DNA from: JAITWN01 sp964546765
GTDB lineage: Bacteria > Pseudomonadota > Gammaproteobacteria > SZUA-140
Reading direction: 5' to 3'
Assembly: GCA_964546765.1 (NCBI GenBank)
Contig: CAZJKV010000006.1
Span: forward strand, 1 to 46,026
DNA length: 46,026 bases
In this document: one piece after another, positions 32,144 to 39,553 of the stretch
Numbering within the stretch: position 1 is the stretch's first letter
Layout: each line of letters begins with the position of its first letter
Program-made: the position numbers and the translations under genes
Notes under the pieces: generated by a model
Databases searched by the model: none
Told to the model about the DNA's origin: nothing
Seen by the model: the letters and a program-made list of their open reading frames with translations, nothing else

Positions 32144-32920
32144 ATGCATCGTCCGCGCAAACGGTTCGGACAGCATTTCCTGCATGCACCCGACGTCATC
32201 GCACGGATCATCCACGCGATCGCGCCCAGGCCCGGGCAGCGCCTGCTCGAGATCGGTCCGGGCCAGGGCGTCCTGACCGCGCCCTTGCTCGACAGCGGCG
32301 TCGCGCTCGAAGTCGTCGAACTCGACCGTGACCTGATCCCGGGCCTAGAGGCGCTTGCCGCACGCAGCAACGAACGCCTGCACGTGCATCAGGCCGACGC
32401 ACTCGAATTCGATATCTGCGACCTGGCGCGGGACGCACGGTTGCGCGTCGTCGGCAACCTCCCCTACAACATCTCCACGCCGCTGATCTTCCGCCTGCTC
32501 GAACAGCGAAACTGCATAGAAGACATGCATTTCATGCTGCAGAAAGAGGTCGTCGGGCGCATGGCGGCGACGCCCGGCGGCAAGGAGTATGGCCGGCTCA
32601 GTGTCATGGTTCGGTACCAATGCGAGGTGCATCCCTTGTTCACGATCGGCCCCGGCGCCTTCCGTCCGCCACCAAAGGTTGATTCGGCATTCGTGCGCCT
32701 GATTCCGCATGCACGGCCTCCGGTCGAGGTCGAGGATCCGGTGCTGTTCGGGGAGGTGGTCCGGCTGGCCTTCATGTACCGGCGCAAGACCCTGCGCAAC
32801 GCGCTCGCCCCGCTGCTGGACAGCGAGGCGATCGGCGCGGCCGGCGTAGATCCCGGCCAGCGCGCGGAACGACTCGATCTCGAGGACTTCGCCCGCCTCA
32901 CCCGGGCGGTGCACAATTAG
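32144..32920 (+). CDS. rsmA: 16S rRNA (A1518/A1519-N6)-dimethyltransferase RsmA (KsgA)
   Basis: RsmA dimethylates two adjacent adenines near the 3' end of 16S rRNA late in 30S assembly. The 258 residues contain KRFGQHFLHAPDVI, the SAM loop LEIGPGQGVLT, VELDRDL, and the catalytic NLPYNIS motif, followed by EVVGRMAATPGGKEYGRLSVM and FRPPPKVDSAFVRL. The ATG at 32144 follows pdxA directly. Its stop overlaps the convergent plsC stop by 4 bp. Confidence 0.96.
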   Translation: MHRPRKRFGQHFLHAPDVIARIIHAIAPRPGQRLLEIGPGQGVLTAPLLDSGVALEVVELDRDLIPGLEALAARSNERLHVHQADALEFDICDLARDARLRVVGNLPYNISTPLIFRLLEQRNCIEDMHFMLQKEVVGRMAATPGGKEYGRLSVMVRYQCEVHPLFTIGPGAFRPPPKVDSAFVRLIPHARPPVEVEDPVLFGEVVRLAFMYRRKTLRNALAPLLDSEAIGAAGVDPGQRAERLDLEDFARLTRAVHN

Positions 32921-33645
32921 GATGCGGGCACTGCCCTGACACCGCTGATTTTTCGAGACTTCGCCTCGATCCACTCGCGCGCCTCATCCCTGATCTGGTC
33001 GGCGTCCCTGCCGCGCGTGACTATGGGCGGTCCGATGACGAGGGTAATCACGCCCGGCCGCTTGATGAAACCGCTGCGCGGCCAGTATTCCCCGGCGTTG
33101 TGCGCGACCGGCACCACCGGGTAGCCGGTCGTTGCGGCCAGCACCGCGCCGCCGATGCCGTAGCGGCCGGTCTCGCCCGGGGCGACCCGCGTCCCTTCCG
33201 GAAACACCATGACCCAGCGACCCTTGTCGAGGTGACGCGATCCCTGCTCGACCAGCTGATCGATCGCCTTGCGTCCACCCCGGCGATCGATCGCGATCGG
33301 ATCGAGCATCGCGATACCCCAGCCGAACAGCGGAATTCGCAACAGCTCGCGCTTCATCAGCCATACCTGGTAGGGCAGGATCTCCGGCAGCGCGAAGGTC
33401 TCCCAGGTCGACTGGTGCTTGCAGAATACGATCGCCGCGCCGTCGGGGATGTGCTCGCGCCCCTCGACACGATAGGTGAGGCCGCAGGTCACCCTCAGCC
33501 ACCACATGTTGAAACGCGCCCAGGTCGTGATGAAGCGATAGCGGGCGGGTATCGAAAACGGGAACGTCAGCAACGCGAACGGCGCATAGGCCACCGTGGA
33601 AACCCACAGCCCGAGCGCGAACAGCACGGAACGCAGCGCCTGCAT
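32917..33645 (-). CDS. plsC: 1-acyl-sn-glycerol-3-phosphate acyltransferase (PlsC-like)
   Basis: This 242-residue membrane-bound acyltransferase probably makes phosphatidic acid from lysophosphatidate. The N-terminal hydrophobic segment VLFALGLWVSTVAYAPFALL is followed by the acyltransferase motifs: KHQSTWET (an HX4E variant of the usual HX4D), a central RRGGRKAI, and FPEGTR. The ATG at 33645 was chosen because the long upstream frame is the antisense of gmhB. It follows gmhB by 5 bp, and glyQ-glyS-gmhB-plsC is a conserved order in pseudomonads. Confidence 0.88.
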   Translation of the reverse strand: MQALRSVLFALGLWVSTVAYAPFALLTFPFSIPARYRFITTWARFNMWWLRVTCGLTYRVEGREHIPDGAAIVFCKHQSTWETFALPEILPYQVWLMKRELLRIPLFGWGIAMLDPIAIDRRGGRKAIDQLVEQGSRHLDKGRWVMVFPEGTRVAPGETGRYGIGGAVLAATTGYPVVPVAHNAGEYWPRSGFIKRPGVITLVIGPPIVTRGRDADQIRDEAREWIEAKSRKISGVRAVPAS

Positions 33646-33650
33646 GGCCC

Positions 33651-34193
33651 CTATGCCACAGTCGAATACAGGATCACCGCTTCGACCGCGGCACCGAGAT
33701 CGGGATAGACCGGGAAATCGACGGCATCCTGTGCCCCGCGCCTGCGTGCACAAGCGGGGTCGACGAGCAACGGTCGCATGCCCAGACCCTGTGACATACG
33801 CGCGTAATCGACGGAATGGCTGATAAACGGCACGTCGCGCAGATCCAACTCCAGGCGCTTGCCCAGTTCGAGGAGCAAACCGGGTCGCGGCATGCGGCAT
33901 GGACAATCCTCGTCGGCGCGATGCGGGCAGTGAAATATCGCGTCTATCCTTCCACCTTCCCGCGCGGCCTCTGATTTCATCTTGGCATGTATCCGGATCA
34001 GGACGCCGCTGTCCAGGGCGCCCTCGCCGATATCGGGCTGATTGGTCACGACGATCACGTTGCAATGGGAAAACGTCAGTCTCGCCAGCGCTCGCAGGCT
34101 ACCAGGCAAGGCATGCCAGTCATCGGGAGAGCGCACGCTCGCCTTCGGGATACGGTTGATGACGCCATCTCGACACAGTACGACCGGGCGCAT
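33651..34193 (-). CDS. GmhB-like HAD-family protein with degraded active site
   Basis: By length (180 residues), position after glyS and overall sequence this is a homologue of D,D-heptose-1,7-bisphosphate phosphatase. However, key residues are altered. The nucleophile position of DxDG reads C7-R-D9-G. The TNQSG motif reads TNQPD (50-54). The CRKPRPG Lys is Met101, and the terminal GDS of motif IV is S125-H126-S127. The zinc loop (Cys89, His91, Cys97, Cys99) is kept. I infer that it cannot use the normal aspartyl-phosphate mechanism. The ATG at 34193 is preferred; a GTG at 34229 overlaps glyS. It may be a pseudoenzyme, a diverged paralogue or an early pseudogene. Confidence 0.8.
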   Translation of the reverse strand: MRPVVLCRDGVINRIPKASVRSPDDWHALPGSLRALARLTFSHCNVIVVTNQPDIGEGALDSGVLIRIHAKMKSEAAREGGRIDAIFHCPHRADEDCPCRMPRPGLLLELGKRLELDLRDVPFISHSVDYARMSQGLGMRPLLVDPACARRRGAQDAVDFPVYPDLGAAVEAVILYSTVA

Positions 34194-34195
34194 CT

Positions 34196-35065
34196 TCAGG
34201 TCCGTCCCTCGCCCTGACTGAACAGACACGAAAGATCGGCGACCTGCATGAACTGACGATGCAGACGCTGGAGCAAGGCCAGGCGGTTGTCGCGCACCGC
34301 GGGGTCGTCGCTCATGACGAGGACCTTGTCGAAAAAGGCATCGACCGCCGCGCGCAGCCCGGCGAGTCGCTTCAGGGCCTCGGTGTAATCGCCGGACTCG
34401 ACCAGCGGCGCGACCACGCGGACCTGCGCCTCCAGTTCGGTCGCGAGCGAGCGCTCTGCCTCCTCCTGCAGCAGGACCTGGTCGACACGCTCGGGGATGC
34501 GGGTTTCCGATTTCCTGAGGATGTTCGCGATGCGTTTGTTGGCCGCGGCAAGGGCCTCGGCCTCGGGCAGGTCGCGGAAGATCCTGACCGCGCGCAGCCG
34601 CGCGTCGAAATCGAACGGTCGGCTGACGCGGCGCGACAGCACTGCGTCGAAGATATCGGCGCCGATGCCGTCGTCCTGATACCAGGCCCGCAGACGCTCC
34701 ATCATGAACTGGTACAACTGCTCCCGGGTTTCGTCGCCGTGCGCGATCTCGATGTCCTGGCTGCGATATCCGTCGAAAGCGGCATCGATCAGCGGCAACA
34801 GATCCAGCCGCATCACGCCCTCGATCATGATCCGCAGCACGCCCAGGGCGGCGCGCCTCAATGCGAAGGGATCCTTGTCCCCGGTTGGCGCCCGGCCGAG
34901 GCCGAAGATGCCGGCGAGGGTGTCGAGCCTGTCGGCGATCGCAACCGCCTGACCGGCACGCGACGCCGGCAGCGCGTCGCCGGCCGCGCGCGGCTGATAG
35001 TGTTCCGCGACCGCCGCGGCGACATCGTCCTGCTCGCCGTCATGCGCAGCGTAATATCGGCCCAT
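34196..35065 (-). CDS. glyS: Glycyl-tRNA synthetase beta subunit, C-terminal part
   Basis: This 289-residue frame covers the C-terminal region of GlyS: MGRYYAAHDGEQDDVAAAVAEHYQPRAAGD, the IADRLDTLAGIFGLG segment, and the anticodon-binding tail. It is in the same reading frame as the N-terminal part and follows its TAG by two codons, so the two together would give a normal 701-residue beta subunit. The ATG at 35065 could act as a reinitiation start but has only a weak AGGG before it. The gene must otherwise be read through or be a pseudogene; glyS is usually essential. Confidence 0.85.
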   Translation of the reverse strand: MGRYYAAHDGEQDDVAAAVAEHYQPRAAGDALPASRAGQAVAIADRLDTLAGIFGLGRAPTGDKDPFALRRAALGVLRIMIEGVMRLDLLPLIDAAFDGYRSQDIEIAHGDETREQLYQFMMERLRAWYQDDGIGADIFDAVLSRRVSRPFDFDARLRAVRIFRDLPEAEALAAANKRIANILRKSETRIPERVDQVLLQEEAERSLATELEAQVRVVAPLVESGDYTEALKRLAGLRAAVDAFFDKVLVMSDDPAVRDNRLALLQRLHRQFMQVADLSCLFSQGEGRT

Positions 35066-35071
35066 GACGCC

Positions 35072-35074
35072 CTA
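35072..35074 (-). other. In-frame amber codon within glyS
   Basis: Codon 410 of glyS is TAG, where homologues have Gln in the EFPELQG(I/V)MGRYYA block. Reading continues in the same frame on both sides, so this is a single C-to-T type change (CAG to TAG) and not a frameshift. Confidence 0.9.
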
Positions 35075-36301
35075 CAGTTCGGGGAACTCTCCGACCATGC
35101 CGGACAGCAGGTCGCACTTGGAGAGCCATGCGGCGCGTTCGGCCGGATATGGGTCGTCGCCGTGCGCGACTGCGACTGCTGCGGCGAGCCGTGCGACACG
35201 CTCGGTCTTCTGGTAGAGGGTGCCCAGGCCACGCTGAAACACGACCTGCCCGAGCTCGTCGATGCGTGCATCGAGCCGACGATTGCGATCCTGATTCCAG
35301 AAGAACATCGCATCGCTCAGGCGCGGGCGTATCACACGCTCATTGCCGGCACGCACGACATCCGGGTCCCGGCTCTCGATATTGCTGACGGTAATAAAGT
35401 AAGGCAGCATCCGGCCCTGTTTGTCTTTCAGGTGAAAATATTTCTGATGCAGCTTCATCACCGAGACCAGCACTTCCTCGGGCAGTTCGAGATATGCCTC
35501 CTCGAACCTGCCGGTCACCGCCATCGGCCATTCAACGATTGCAGCGACCTCGTCGAGCAGCGCCTCGTCGATTTCTGCCCGCGCGCCGACCGCGGCGGCC
35601 GCCTCGATGACCTGGGCGCGGATGGCCTCGCGACGCTGCGCGTAGTCGGCGATAACATGGCCCTCGCTCTCGAGCAATGGCGCGTAGGCGGCGGGGCGCG
35701 ACAGGTAGAGCGACTCCGGATGATGAAACCGGTGTCCCCTGCTTTCGCGACCGGCCGCGAGGCCGAACAGCTCCAGCGGTACGATCTCCTCGCCGTAGAG
35801 CATGACCAGCCAGTGCACCGGACGCACGAAGGTCGCGTCGAGCGCGCCCCAGCGCATGCGGCGCGGGATTGGCAAGGCGCCGAGCGCGTCGGTTACGATC
35901 GCCGGCAGCAACTCCCGCACGTCCCTGCCCCGATGTTCGCGGCGCAGGACCAGCCACGCGCCCTTGTCGGTCTCTAGCGTCTCCAGGCGTTCGATGTCGA
36001 CGCCGCAGGATTGCGCAAAACCGAGCGCGGCGCGGGTCGGCTTTCCGTTCTCGTCGAAGGCCGCAGTCAACGCCGGGCCACGACGTTCCTCGACGGCATC
36101 GGGCTGCACCCCGGCGAGTTGCGTAACGAGGACCGCCAGCCGCCGTGCCGTCGCGAAGGTCCGGATATCGTCGAAACCGAGGTGGGCCTTTTGCAGTCCT
36201 TGGCGGACGGCCTCGCCGAGTGCTTCACTGAGGCCCCGCAAAGCCTTCGGTGGCAGCTCCTCGGTGCCGATCTCGAACAGGAAATCGCTCCGCGCCGTCA
36301 C
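35072..36301 (-). CDS. glyS: Glycyl-tRNA synthetase beta subunit, N-terminal part
   Basis: GlyS is the tRNA-binding subunit of the alpha2beta2 bacterial glycyl-tRNA synthetase. This 409-residue part starts with GTG at 36301, overlapping the glyQ stop as GTGA, and begins SDFLFEIGTEELPPKAL, the family N-terminus. It runs through MRWGALDATFVRPVHWLVMLYG and MKLHQKYFHLKDKQG and ends at FPEL followed by TAG. A full beta subunit is about 690 residues. An N-terminal ATG at 36325 lies inside glyQ and is not needed. Confidence 0.88.
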   Translation of the reverse strand: MTARSDFLFEIGTEELPPKALRGLSEALGEAVRQGLQKAHLGFDDIRTFATARRLAVLVTQLAGVQPDAVEERRGPALTAAFDENGKPTRAALGFAQSCGVDIERLETLETDKGAWLVLRREHRGRDVRELLPAIVTDALGALPIPRRMRWGALDATFVRPVHWLVMLYGEEIVPLELFGLAAGRESRGHRFHHPESLYLSRPAAYAPLLESEGHVIADYAQRREAIRAQVIEAAAAVGARAEIDEALLDEVAAIVEWPMAVTGRFEEAYLELPEEVLVSVMKLHQKYFHLKDKQGRMLPYFITVSNIESRDPDVVRAGNERVIRPRLSDAMFFWNQDRNRRLDARIDELGQVVFQRGLGTLYQKTERVARLAAAVAVAHGDDPYPAERAAWLSKCDLLSGMVGEFPEL

Positions 36302-37218
36302 GCTCGCCCCCCCGCGCCATTGCACAGCGGGAATCCGAGCGCCTCGCGCCGTTCGTAATAGGCGCGCGCGACTGCCTCGGACAGGGCCCTGACGCGCCCG
36401 ATAAATCGGGCGCGCTCGGTGACACTGATCGCCCGGCGTGCGTCGAGCAGATTGAACAGGTGGGATGACTTCAGCACCATCTCGTAGGCGGCGAGCGGCA
36501 CGCCGGCCTCGATCAGACGCGTGCTCTCGCGCTCACAGGCATCGAACGACGCGAACAGCGCGGCGGTGTCGGCGTGTTCGAAGTTGTAGGCGGACATCTC
36601 GACCTCATTCTGATGAAAGACGTCCCGGTAGGTCACCGTGCCCGCCGGCCCGCCGCGGCTCCAGACCAGGTCGTACACGCTTTCGACCCCTTGCAGATAC
36701 ATCGCGATGCGTTCGAGGCCATAGGTGATCTCGCCGGTAACCGGGCGGCATTCCAGGCCGCCGACCTGCTGGAAATAGGTGAACTGGGTGATCTCCATCC
36801 CGTTCAGCCATACCTCCCAGCCCAGCCCCCAGGCGCCGAGTGTCGGGGATTCCCAGTTGTCCTCGACGAAGCGGATGTCATGCACCAGAGGATCGATGCC
36901 GAGGTGGTAGAGCGATCCGAGATAGCGTTGCTGGAAATCCAGCGGTGACGGCTTGATGACGACCTGGAGCTGATAATAGTGCTGCAGACGGTTCGGGTTC
37001 TCGCCATAACGCCCGTCGGTCGGGCGGCGCGACGGCTGTACGTAGACCGACGCCCAGGGCTCCGGGCCAATCGCGCGCAGGAATGTCGCCGGATGAAACG
37101 TGCCGGCGCCAACCTCCATGTCGTAGGGCTGCAGCATTACACAGCCCTGCCCGATCCAGTATTGCTGCAAGGCCAGGATCAGGCCCTGGAAGGTCGTTGT
37201 ATCGGGGTCTCTGCTCAT
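36298..37218 (-). CDS. glyQ: Glycyl-tRNA synthetase alpha subunit
   Basis: GlyQ is the catalytic subunit that forms glycyl-adenylate with ATP. The 306-residue protein starts at the ATG at 37218 (MSRDPDTTTFQGLILALQQYW); the frame open further upstream is antisense to another gene. Family blocks include GCVMLQPYDMEVGAGTFHPATFLRAIGPEPW, VQPSRRPTDGRYGENPNRLQHYYQ, NWESPTLGAWGLGWEVWLNGMEITQFTYFQQ and TGEITYGLERIAMYLQ. It overlaps glyS by 4 bp (GTGA), for coupled translation. Confidence 0.97.
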   Translation of the reverse strand: MSRDPDTTTFQGLILALQQYWIGQGCVMLQPYDMEVGAGTFHPATFLRAIGPEPWASVYVQPSRRPTDGRYGENPNRLQHYYQLQVVIKPSPLDFQQRYLGSLYHLGIDPLVHDIRFVEDNWESPTLGAWGLGWEVWLNGMEITQFTYFQQVGGLECRPVTGEITYGLERIAMYLQGVESVYDLVWSRGGPAGTVTYRDVFHQNEVEMSAYNFEHADTAALFASFDACERESTRLIEAGVPLAAYEMVLKSSHLFNLLDARRAISVTERARFIGRVRALSEAVARAYYERREALGFPLCNGAGGRA

Positions 37219-37347
37219 CGATGCCTGTTCTCTGGCCCGGTCCCGCGGGCGCTGCGCTTCGTACCTGTTCGGCAGGGGCGGCCACAGGGTATCCGGCCAT
37301 CCGGAATAACATGGGAGTTTCAGGATCTTATCAACTGGCACGCGGCG

Positions 37348-37989
37348 ATGAAAGTCCGCGATCCGGGAACGGCTCACGCCTGTCAGGTCATGGCCGATGT
37401 AAAGCACATGATGCTGAACATGACGGTCGACCCTGGATCCGATGCGCAATGGCGCACACTCGTCGGAGAGGCCGAGGCGCAAACCGGCTGCGTCCTCGGG
37501 GAGCGGCTCGAGGCCTATCTCGTGAACCTGCTGATCCGGGTATCCACGCGACAGGATCTGTGGGATGGTCTGCTGGCCCTGGATCAGCTGATCGGCCAGC
37601 CTCCCCTGAAACCGCGCGCCGATCACCTGCGTGACATCGGTGACCAGTGCCTGCTCTTCGCCGGGCTGTTCCCGGACCTTGCCGAGCAACGCGGCGTCAG
37701 GCTCAGCCAGTTCGTCAGCCTCGGGCGCACCGCGTACCGGCAACTTCATGAAATGCTGCCGGACGACCGCGGATCGCAATACGCCGACCTGCATCTCGCG
37801 TTTACGACCCTGATCGATCTGCTGCACACAATGCGCGAAATCCGCTACGACGAGGCCGGCCTTACGCCACTGTATGCCTTCGATCTGTGGGCAGATACCG
37901 GCAGCCTGCGCGCGCTGCGCTACATTCGCGCCTGCACCGGTGCCTTCCCGGTACATTTCGGCTCCGGTGACACGACACCGCTGATGTAG
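37348..37989 (+). CDS. Conserved hypothetical protein upstream of the PP-loop gene
   Basis: I do not recognise a named family. The 213-residue protein (ATG at 37348; 37390 and 37408 are alternatives) looks all-helical. It has no signal peptide and no membrane segment. Blocks such as LEAYLVNLLIRV, RADHLRDIGDQCLLFAGLFPDLAEQRGVRLSQFVSLGRTAYRQL resemble an uncharacterised gammaproteobacterial protein type. The upstream part of the open frame is antisense to glyQ and is excluded. It precedes the PP-loop gene by about 100 bp on the same strand, so they may be co-transcribed. Confidence 0.6.
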   Translation: MKVRDPGTAHACQVMADVKHMMLNMTVDPGSDAQWRTLVGEAEAQTGCVLGERLEAYLVNLLIRVSTRQDLWDGLLALDQLIGQPPLKPRADHLRDIGDQCLLFAGLFPDLAEQRGVRLSQFVSLGRTAYRQLHEMLPDDRGSQYADLHLAFTTLIDLLHTMREIRYDEAGLTPLYAFDLWADTGSLRALRYIRACTGAFPVHFGSGDTTPLM

Positions 37990-38093
37990 GGGCGCTCCAC
38001 TCCGCCCGCCGCGTTTCTGTCCGACCCGCGATTTGCTATCATCTTTGCCTTTCCCGGGCGCCACCCGGACGGCACAACGTGAGGGCACACACC

Positions 38094-39143
38094 ATGGCGG
38101 ACAGACGCAAGGCCGTGGCCCTGATTTCCGGCGGTCTGGACTCCATGCTCGCCGCGCGAGCGATCCAGGATCACGGCATCCACGTCGAAGGCATCAATTT
38201 CTTCACCGGCTTCTGCGTCGAAGGCCATACCCATGCGATCCGGCGCAAGGACCAGGAACGGACGCGCCCCAAGCGCAACAACGCGCTGTGGGTCGCCGAG
38301 CAGATCGGCATCAGGCTGCACATCGTCGATGTCATCGAGGAATACAAGGACGTCGTCATCAACCCCAAACACGGCTACGGCGCAAACCTTAACCCCTGCC
38401 TCGACTGCAAGGGCTTCATGGTCGGCAAGGCCCGGCAGTGGATGGAAGAAAACAGCTTCGACTTTATCATCACCGGCGAGGTCATCGGACAGCGCCCGAT
38501 GTCGCAGCGGCGCGATACCCTGCCCATTGTCGCGCACGAGTCCGGCGCGTTCGATCGCCTGCTGCGCCCCCTGTGCGCGAAACTGCTGGCGCCGACCCTG
38601 CCGGAACGCGAGGGCTGGGTCGACCGGGAACGGCTCTTCGATTTTCACGGCCGCAACCGCAAGCCGCAGATCGCGCTGGCCCAGGCGTACGGCCTCGAGG
38701 ACTTCGCACAGCCGGCCGGCGGCTGCTGCTTCCTCACCAACGAGCACTATACCGCGAAACTCAACGACCTGTGGCGCACGCGCGGCACCAGGGATTACGA
38801 GTTCGACGACATCATGCTGCTGAAGGTCGGACGCCACCTGCGCCCGCGGCCGAATTTCAAGCTGATCATCGCGCGTGAAGAGGGCGAGAACCGCTTTCTG
38901 TCCGGATACCGGCATCGCTACACCACCTTCCAGGCGCTCAGCCATACCGGGCCGGTCGCCCTGCTCGACGGCGAGGCCAGTGATGACGACCTGCGGCTCG
39001 CGGCACAGCTTGTTGCGCGTTTCGGCAAGGGACGCGATGCCGATTTGGTCCGGATCGAGATCACGAACCGCGACACACCCACGCGCACGATCGACGTCGC
39101 CCCGCTCGCGCGCAAGGAGATTCCGCAGGAGTGGTATATCTGA
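38094..39143 (+). CDS. PP-loop ATPase, predicted tRNA thiolase (MnmA/ThiI-like)
   Basis: This 349-residue cytosolic protein has the adenylating PP-loop SGGLDS (residues 12-17), and candidate sulfur-handling cysteines in NPCLDCKG (Cys102, Cys105) and GGCCFL (Cys211, Cys212). The layout resembles MnmA/ThiI-type tRNA thiolases, which adenylate a uridine carbonyl and replace oxygen with sulfur. The next gene, tusA, begins directly after the stop and encodes a sulfur carrier that serves MnmA in E. coli. The ATG at 38094 has GTGAGG upstream. The exact tRNA position is not known; 2-thiouridine-34 and 4-thiouridine-8 are both possible. Confidence 0.75.
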   Translation: MADRRKAVALISGGLDSMLAARAIQDHGIHVEGINFFTGFCVEGHTHAIRRKDQERTRPKRNNALWVAEQIGIRLHIVDVIEEYKDVVINPKHGYGANLNPCLDCKGFMVGKARQWMEENSFDFIITGEVIGQRPMSQRRDTLPIVAHESGAFDRLLRPLCAKLLAPTLPEREGWVDRERLFDFHGRNRKPQIALAQAYGLEDFAQPAGGCCFLTNEHYTAKLNDLWRTRGTRDYEFDDIMLLKVGRHLRPRPNFKLIIAREEGENRFLSGYRHRYTTFQALSHTGPVALLDGEASDDDLRLAAQLVARFGKGRDADLVRIEITNRDTPTRTIDVAPLARKEIPQEWYI

Positions 39144-39374
39144 ATGGGCCGACACGTCCTGGATGTCCGCAACCAGCTGTGCCCGATTCCGGTGATCCGC
39201 ACCCAGAGCCGGGTCGCCACCCTCGCGGCGGGCGACGAGCTCGAGGTGTTGTGCACCGACCCCGGGACACTGAGCGACATCCCAGCGTGGTGCCGGATCC
39301 ACGGCCACAAGATACTGGAGGCGGAACAACGCCCCGAAGAAATCCGTATCGTGCTCGAAGTGTGCAGATCCTGA
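39144..39374 (+). CDS. tusA: TusA/SirA-family sulfur carrier protein
   Basis: This 76-residue protein has the catalytic CPxP motif (Cys13, LCPIPVIRTQ) that carries persulfide from a cysteine desulfurase. The fold pattern (VLDVRNQLCPIPVIRT...GDELEVLCTDPGTLSDIPAWCR) is standard. The start directly follows the PP-loop stop, so the two genes are almost certainly one functional unit. In E. coli TusA relays sulfur to MnmA and also affects other pathways. Confidence 0.88.
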   Translation: MGRHVLDVRNQLCPIPVIRTQSRVATLAAGDELEVLCTDPGTLSDIPAWCRIHGHKILEAEQRPEEIRIVLEVCRS

Positions 39375-39381
39375 TTGCGAA

Positions 39382-39419
39382 TGCGCCGGATTGGTGCGAC
39401 TATGCGCCGAAACGGTGCG
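39382..39419 (+). promoter_or_regulatory. Two NtrC enhancer sites upstream of glnA
   Basis: TGCGCCGGATTGGTGCG (39382-39398) and TGCGCCGAAACGGTGCG (39403-39419) both match the NtrC consensus TGCACC-N5-GGTGCA. Their centres are 21 bp apart, two helical turns, which allows cooperative NtrC binding about 100-120 bp upstream of the sigma54 start site. Confidence 0.85.
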
Positions 39420-39482
39420 GCAGAACCTGCCGTGTGCGCCAATAAACGTTATAACTTGTTGATAATAATAATAATACTGGCA

Positions 39483-39498
39483 TGGCACGGTTTCTGCT
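39483..39498 (+). promoter_or_regulatory. Sigma54 promoter of glnA
   Basis: TGGCACGGTTTCTGCT has the invariant -24 GG and -12 GC exactly 12 bp apart, close to the TGGCACG-N4-TTGCT consensus. The start site would be near 39509, 45 nt before glnA. Two NtrC sites lie upstream. Confidence 0.85.
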
Positions 39499-39553
39499 AT
39501 CACCCAATCAGTCAATTATAACCATACCGGATTAACATCCTTCGGAGGATCCA

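Noticed and set aside
33646..34065. Upstream extension of the plsC frame
   Set aside because: The extension lies over gmhB in another frame and is Arg-rich without any motif; the ATG at 33645 gives the normal PlsC N-terminus.
35072..35074. Genome-wide recoding of TAG to glutamine as an explanation for glyS
   Set aside because: Other genes here end normally on TAG, including lptD, surA, rsmA and the ABC permease, with family-typical C-termini, so TAG acts as a stop in this genome.
34259..35977. A 572-codon open frame on the plus strand over glyS
   Set aside because: It is antisense to glyS, which has clear family motifs, and its sequence shows no domain. It is an artefact of GC-rich codon use.
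36979..37347. Upstream extension of the hypothetical gene at 37348
   Set aside because: It is antisense to the conserved glyQ N-terminal region, so the start must be further downstream.
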